From positions 1-64,000 of the forward strand of contig NZ_LZRN01000022.1 in the NCBI RefSeq assembly GCF_001678675.1: DNA of 64,000 nucleotides. Reading direction: 5' to 3'. Shown one piece after another: positions 62,031 to 64,000 of this stretch. The number at the start of each line of letters is the position of its first letter. Position 1 is the first letter of the stretch. The stretch comes from Gelidibacter algens. Its GTDB lineage: Bacteria > Bacteroidota > Bacteroidia > Flavobacteriales > Flavobacteriaceae. The notes beneath the pieces are model-generated. The model was not told where the DNA came from. It did no database searches and saw only the letters and a list, made by a program, of their open reading frames with translations. A program made the position numbers and the translations under genes.

Positions 62031-62809
62031 ATAGTTATAGCATCATTTATGGTTGCTACCTCTGTATTAATAGCGTTTAATGCAACACGTTGATTGACAA
62101 CTTCGCCAATAACAATGATTGCAGGATTGGACAAGTTTTGTTTTTCCACAACCTTACAAATTGTTGACACCGTTCCAAACCCAAATTTTTCGTCTTCGGT
62201 TGTTCCATTTTGGATAATTGCCACAGGGGTGTTTTGCTTTCCTTCAGATGAAAACACACCTACTATTTCAGCCAATTTGCCCATGCCCATTAAAATCACC
62301 ACCGTTGCTGTGGATTGCGCAGCAAGTTTGACGTCCTTTGATAATTCATGAAGTTTTGTAGTACCGGTGATGACCCAAAAACTTTCGGAAGCGCCACGCT
62401 TTGTTAATGGAATTCCTTGGTATGCAGGGACGGCTAAGGCTGATGATATACCAGGTACCATATAGGTTTCTATGCCGTAGTGACGTGCAAAATCAATTTC
62501 TTCCGCACCACGCCCAAAAATAAAGGGATCGCCTCCTTTTAAACGCACCACATGGCCGTGAGATTTCGCTCTTGCCACAATCAAGTCATTAATCTGATCT
62601 TGTTGGTATGCATAACACCCTTTCCGTTTGCCCACAAAAATGAGTTCTGCATCTGCGGAAGCGTAATCCAATAACGCCACATTAATCAAGGCATCATACA
62701 AAATAACGTCCGCAGATGCAATGGCTTTTATCGCTTTGATTGTGATAAGTTCTGGGTCTCCAGGACCTGCGCCTACGACTGTCAATTTTGGAGTTTTTAT
62801 CGCTTTCAT
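62027..62809 (-). CDS. cobA: uroporphyrinogen-III C-methyltransferase CobA
   Basis: First committed step of siroheme synthesis, SAM-dependent dimethylation of uroporphyrinogen III. 260 residues, with TVVGAGPGDPELITIKAIKA near residue 10, VRLKGGDPFIFGRGAEEI near residue 89, and VPGISSALAVPAYQGIPLTKRG near 117. It overlaps the precorrin-2 dehydrogenase gene by 4 bases and follows the sulfite reductase gene by 11 bases. Confidence 0.94.
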   Translation of the reverse strand: MKAIKTPKLTVVGAGPGDPELITIKAIKAIASADVILYDALINVALLDYASADAELIFVGKRKGCYAYQQDQINDLIVARAKSHGHVVRLKGGDPFIFGRGAEEIDFARHYGIETYMVPGISSALAVPAYQGIPLTKRGASESFWVITGTTKLHELSKDVKLAAQSTATVVILMGMGKLAEIVGVFSSEGKQNTPVAIIQNGTTEDEKFGFGTVSTICKVVEKQNLSNPAIIVIGEVVNQRVALNAINTEVATINDAITI

Positions 62810-62820
62810 AATCTTGGATT

Positions 62821-64000
62821 TTAACTTACAATAGATTGTTCCTGGGTTCTAAATGCCCTCACCTTTTCTAAAAACACCGTTGCGTTCTCAATATATCTTG
62901 TGGCGAATGCTTGTGTGGGGGCATTCGTTTTAATTTGATAAATCACCTCAGAGAATGAAGTTCCCAAATCAATTTTATGACTTTCAATAAACTCAGCATC
63001 AAACTGACTTATAATTCCCGCCTGTGTGTTGGTAGAAATGTTTTCGGATAAGAGAAGTGCCTTTGCAGAATTTACCATGGAGCTGTAGGCAAAATAGATG
63101 GCGTTAGAATAAACCTTATGGCCTAAAGCTTCTTTGGCGTTGTCAATCTTTTCGTCACTTTCTAAAAATAAGGTGGCAATCAAATCGATGACCACACCTG
63201 CACATTCGCCAATTCCAATTGCTTTTATGTAGGCTTCATTAGTGCCCCAATCGATAAAATCTTCTTGGGTCAAATTGGTAACATTTGACAAATCGGTCAA
63301 AAGATTGTAGAAGTATTTTTCGCCTTGTTCTAAATAGTAATCCAAAAATTGTTTTCCATTGGCGTTGGCTTCAAAATCGTTTAGTATCCGACGCAATGCT
63401 TCCGGTCCTCTTCTGCTCGGGACTTTCACCACTTTATCAGCATACACGCCATTTCCATTGCCCAAATTTCCGCCACCAAGCAACACTTGAAGGGCGGGCG
63501 CCACCAATTTATCTGGCGTACGTACTGACATGCCCTGAAATCCTATGTTAGCCATATTATGTTGGCCACAAGCGTTCATACAGCCGCTGATTTTAATGAC
63601 TAAATCTTTATTTTTTAGATAGTGTGGGTATTCCGTTTTTAAGACGCGTTCTAATTCTTCAGCAATACCTGTACTGCTCGCAATCCCCAAATTACACGTA
63701 TCCGTTCCTGGACATGCCGTAATATCAACCGCTTTGTTATAGCCAACTTCCGCAAACCCAAGTTTGTCTAATTCCTGATAGAAAAATGGCACTAAATCTT
63801 CCTTCACAAAAGGAATGACAATATTTTGACGTAGCGTCAATCTAAGTTCTCCCGCCGCATAATTCTCAACCAAATCAGCTAACAAGCGAGCTTTATCTGA
63901 ATAAAAATCGCCCAACAAGACTTTAATTCCAATAGCCACATAACCTTCTTGTTTTTGAGGGATCAGGTTTGTTGACTTCCAATTATTAAAAGCGTCTTCA
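62821..64000 (-). CDS. sulfite/nitrite reductase with C-terminal HEPN-like domain (partial, 5' end beyond the window)
   Basis: The open frame runs off the window at 64000; codons upstream of the GTG at 63939 remain open (EDAFNNWKSTNLIPQKQEGY), so the gene starts outside. The visible half has the siroheme/4Fe-4S ligands CPGTDTC (C-x5-C) and SGCMNACGQH (C-x3-C). After about residue 260 a helical tail follows (YSNAIYFAYSSMVNSAKALLL, then ENATVFLEKVRAF), the pattern of HEPN domains. The classical HEPN Arg-x4-His catalytic motif is not seen. It probably reduces sulfite to sulfide for the cysM/cysE genes nearby; the tail's role is unknown. Confidence 0.88.
   Translation of the reverse strand, partial: EDAFNNWKSTNLIPQKQEGYVAIGIKVLLGDFYSDKARLLADLVENYAAGELRLTLRQNIVIPFVKEDLVPFFYQELDKLGFAEVGYNKAVDITACPGTDTCNLGIASSTGIAEELERVLKTEYPHYLKNKDLVIKISGCMNACGQHNMANIGFQGMSVRTPDKLVAPALQVLLGGGNLGNGNGVYADKVVKVPSRRGPEALRRILNDFEANANGKQFLDYYLEQGEKYFYNLLTDLSNVTNLTQEDFIDWGTNEAYIKAIGIGECAGVVIDLIATLFLESDEKIDNAKEALGHKVYSNAIYFAYSSMVNSAKALLLSENISTNTQAGIISQFDAEFIESHKIDLGTSFSEVIYQIKTNAPTQAFATRYIENATVFLEKVRAFRTQEQSIVS

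Noticed and set aside
1-64000. tRNA or rRNA genes
   Set aside because: No cloverleaf with a TTCGAAT-type arm and CCA-proximal stem, and no rRNA core sequences, were seen on either strand.
1-64000. Intact insertion sequence, integrase, or origin of replication
   Set aside because: No transposase or integrase frame and no dnaA-box cluster were found.

Overview
This 64-kb window reads as a chromosome segment of a low-GC member of the Flavobacteriaceae (Bacteroidota). The evidence is gliding genes gldA, gldB and gldC, a type IX secretion C-terminal sorting domain, a SusC/SusD pair with companion lipoproteins, DUF3857 and DUF4230 proteins, a split methionine synthase, promoters of the TAnnTTTG type, and an absence of strong Shine-Dalgarno sequences. 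The genus cannot be fixed from sequence alone.

Layout. 1-842 is the 5' part of an LRR-Roc GTPase gene with an apparent one-base frameshift at the window edge. 894-15387 is a phenylacetate catabolic (paa) cluster on the minus strand: TetR regulator, paaE, A, B, C, D, G, H, I, a neutral zinc peptidase, paaJ, paaZ and an enoyl-CoA hydratase, but no paaK. Nearly every gene junction in it holds a foreign-looking insert: a GIY-YIG nuclease gene, two intact four-helix-bundle genes and the remnant of a third, 7-bp-period tandem arrays, palindromes, or a structured RNA-like repeat. 15456-24107 is a housekeeping and motility stretch (rhodanese, DUF4230, gldC, gldB, nadE, an atypical response regulator, dnaG, an outer-membrane protein, an anti-sigma-like protein and an ECF sigma factor). 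24301-36153 runs from a polyprenyl synthetase to rlmN. Between them lie a T9SS-exported protein and a susC-susD-metallohydrolase-DUF4302 locus. A decayed copy of the rlmN 3' end lies on the far side of the Sus locus, so the Sus island is bracketed by direct repeats.

36415-45036 holds queA, aroA, a MazG-like gene, two DUF3857 proteins, dtd and rsgA. 45670-50162 is the phenylalanine/tyrosine operon (pheA, aminotransferase, tyrA, DAHP synthase-chorismate mutase). It is preceded by a Phe/Tyr-rich leader peptide and a terminator that form a textbook ribosome-mediated attenuator. gldA, a head-GIN lipoprotein and a PagL-like outer-membrane protein follow. 53341-58591 is a methionine operon (SAM-I riboswitch, metH in two pieces, metF). 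58650-64000 is a cysteine, sulfite-reduction and siroheme cluster (cysM, cysE, an FNR-type reductase, siroheme genes, and a sulfite/nitrite reductase with a HEPN-like tail cut by the window end).

The most unusual content lies between genes. Tandem arrays with an exact 7-bp period but different unit sequences occur at about a dozen loci, often ending exactly at stop codons, and one is embedded in frame in aroA. Within the paa cluster such arrays flank four-helix-bundle genes. Three palindromes show compensatory base changes, and three RNA-like elements share a GCGTTA/TAACGC closing stem, disrupted in one copy. Three genes (roco, gldB, susC) carry one-base frame breaks in homopolymers, which are either sequencing errors or slippage.
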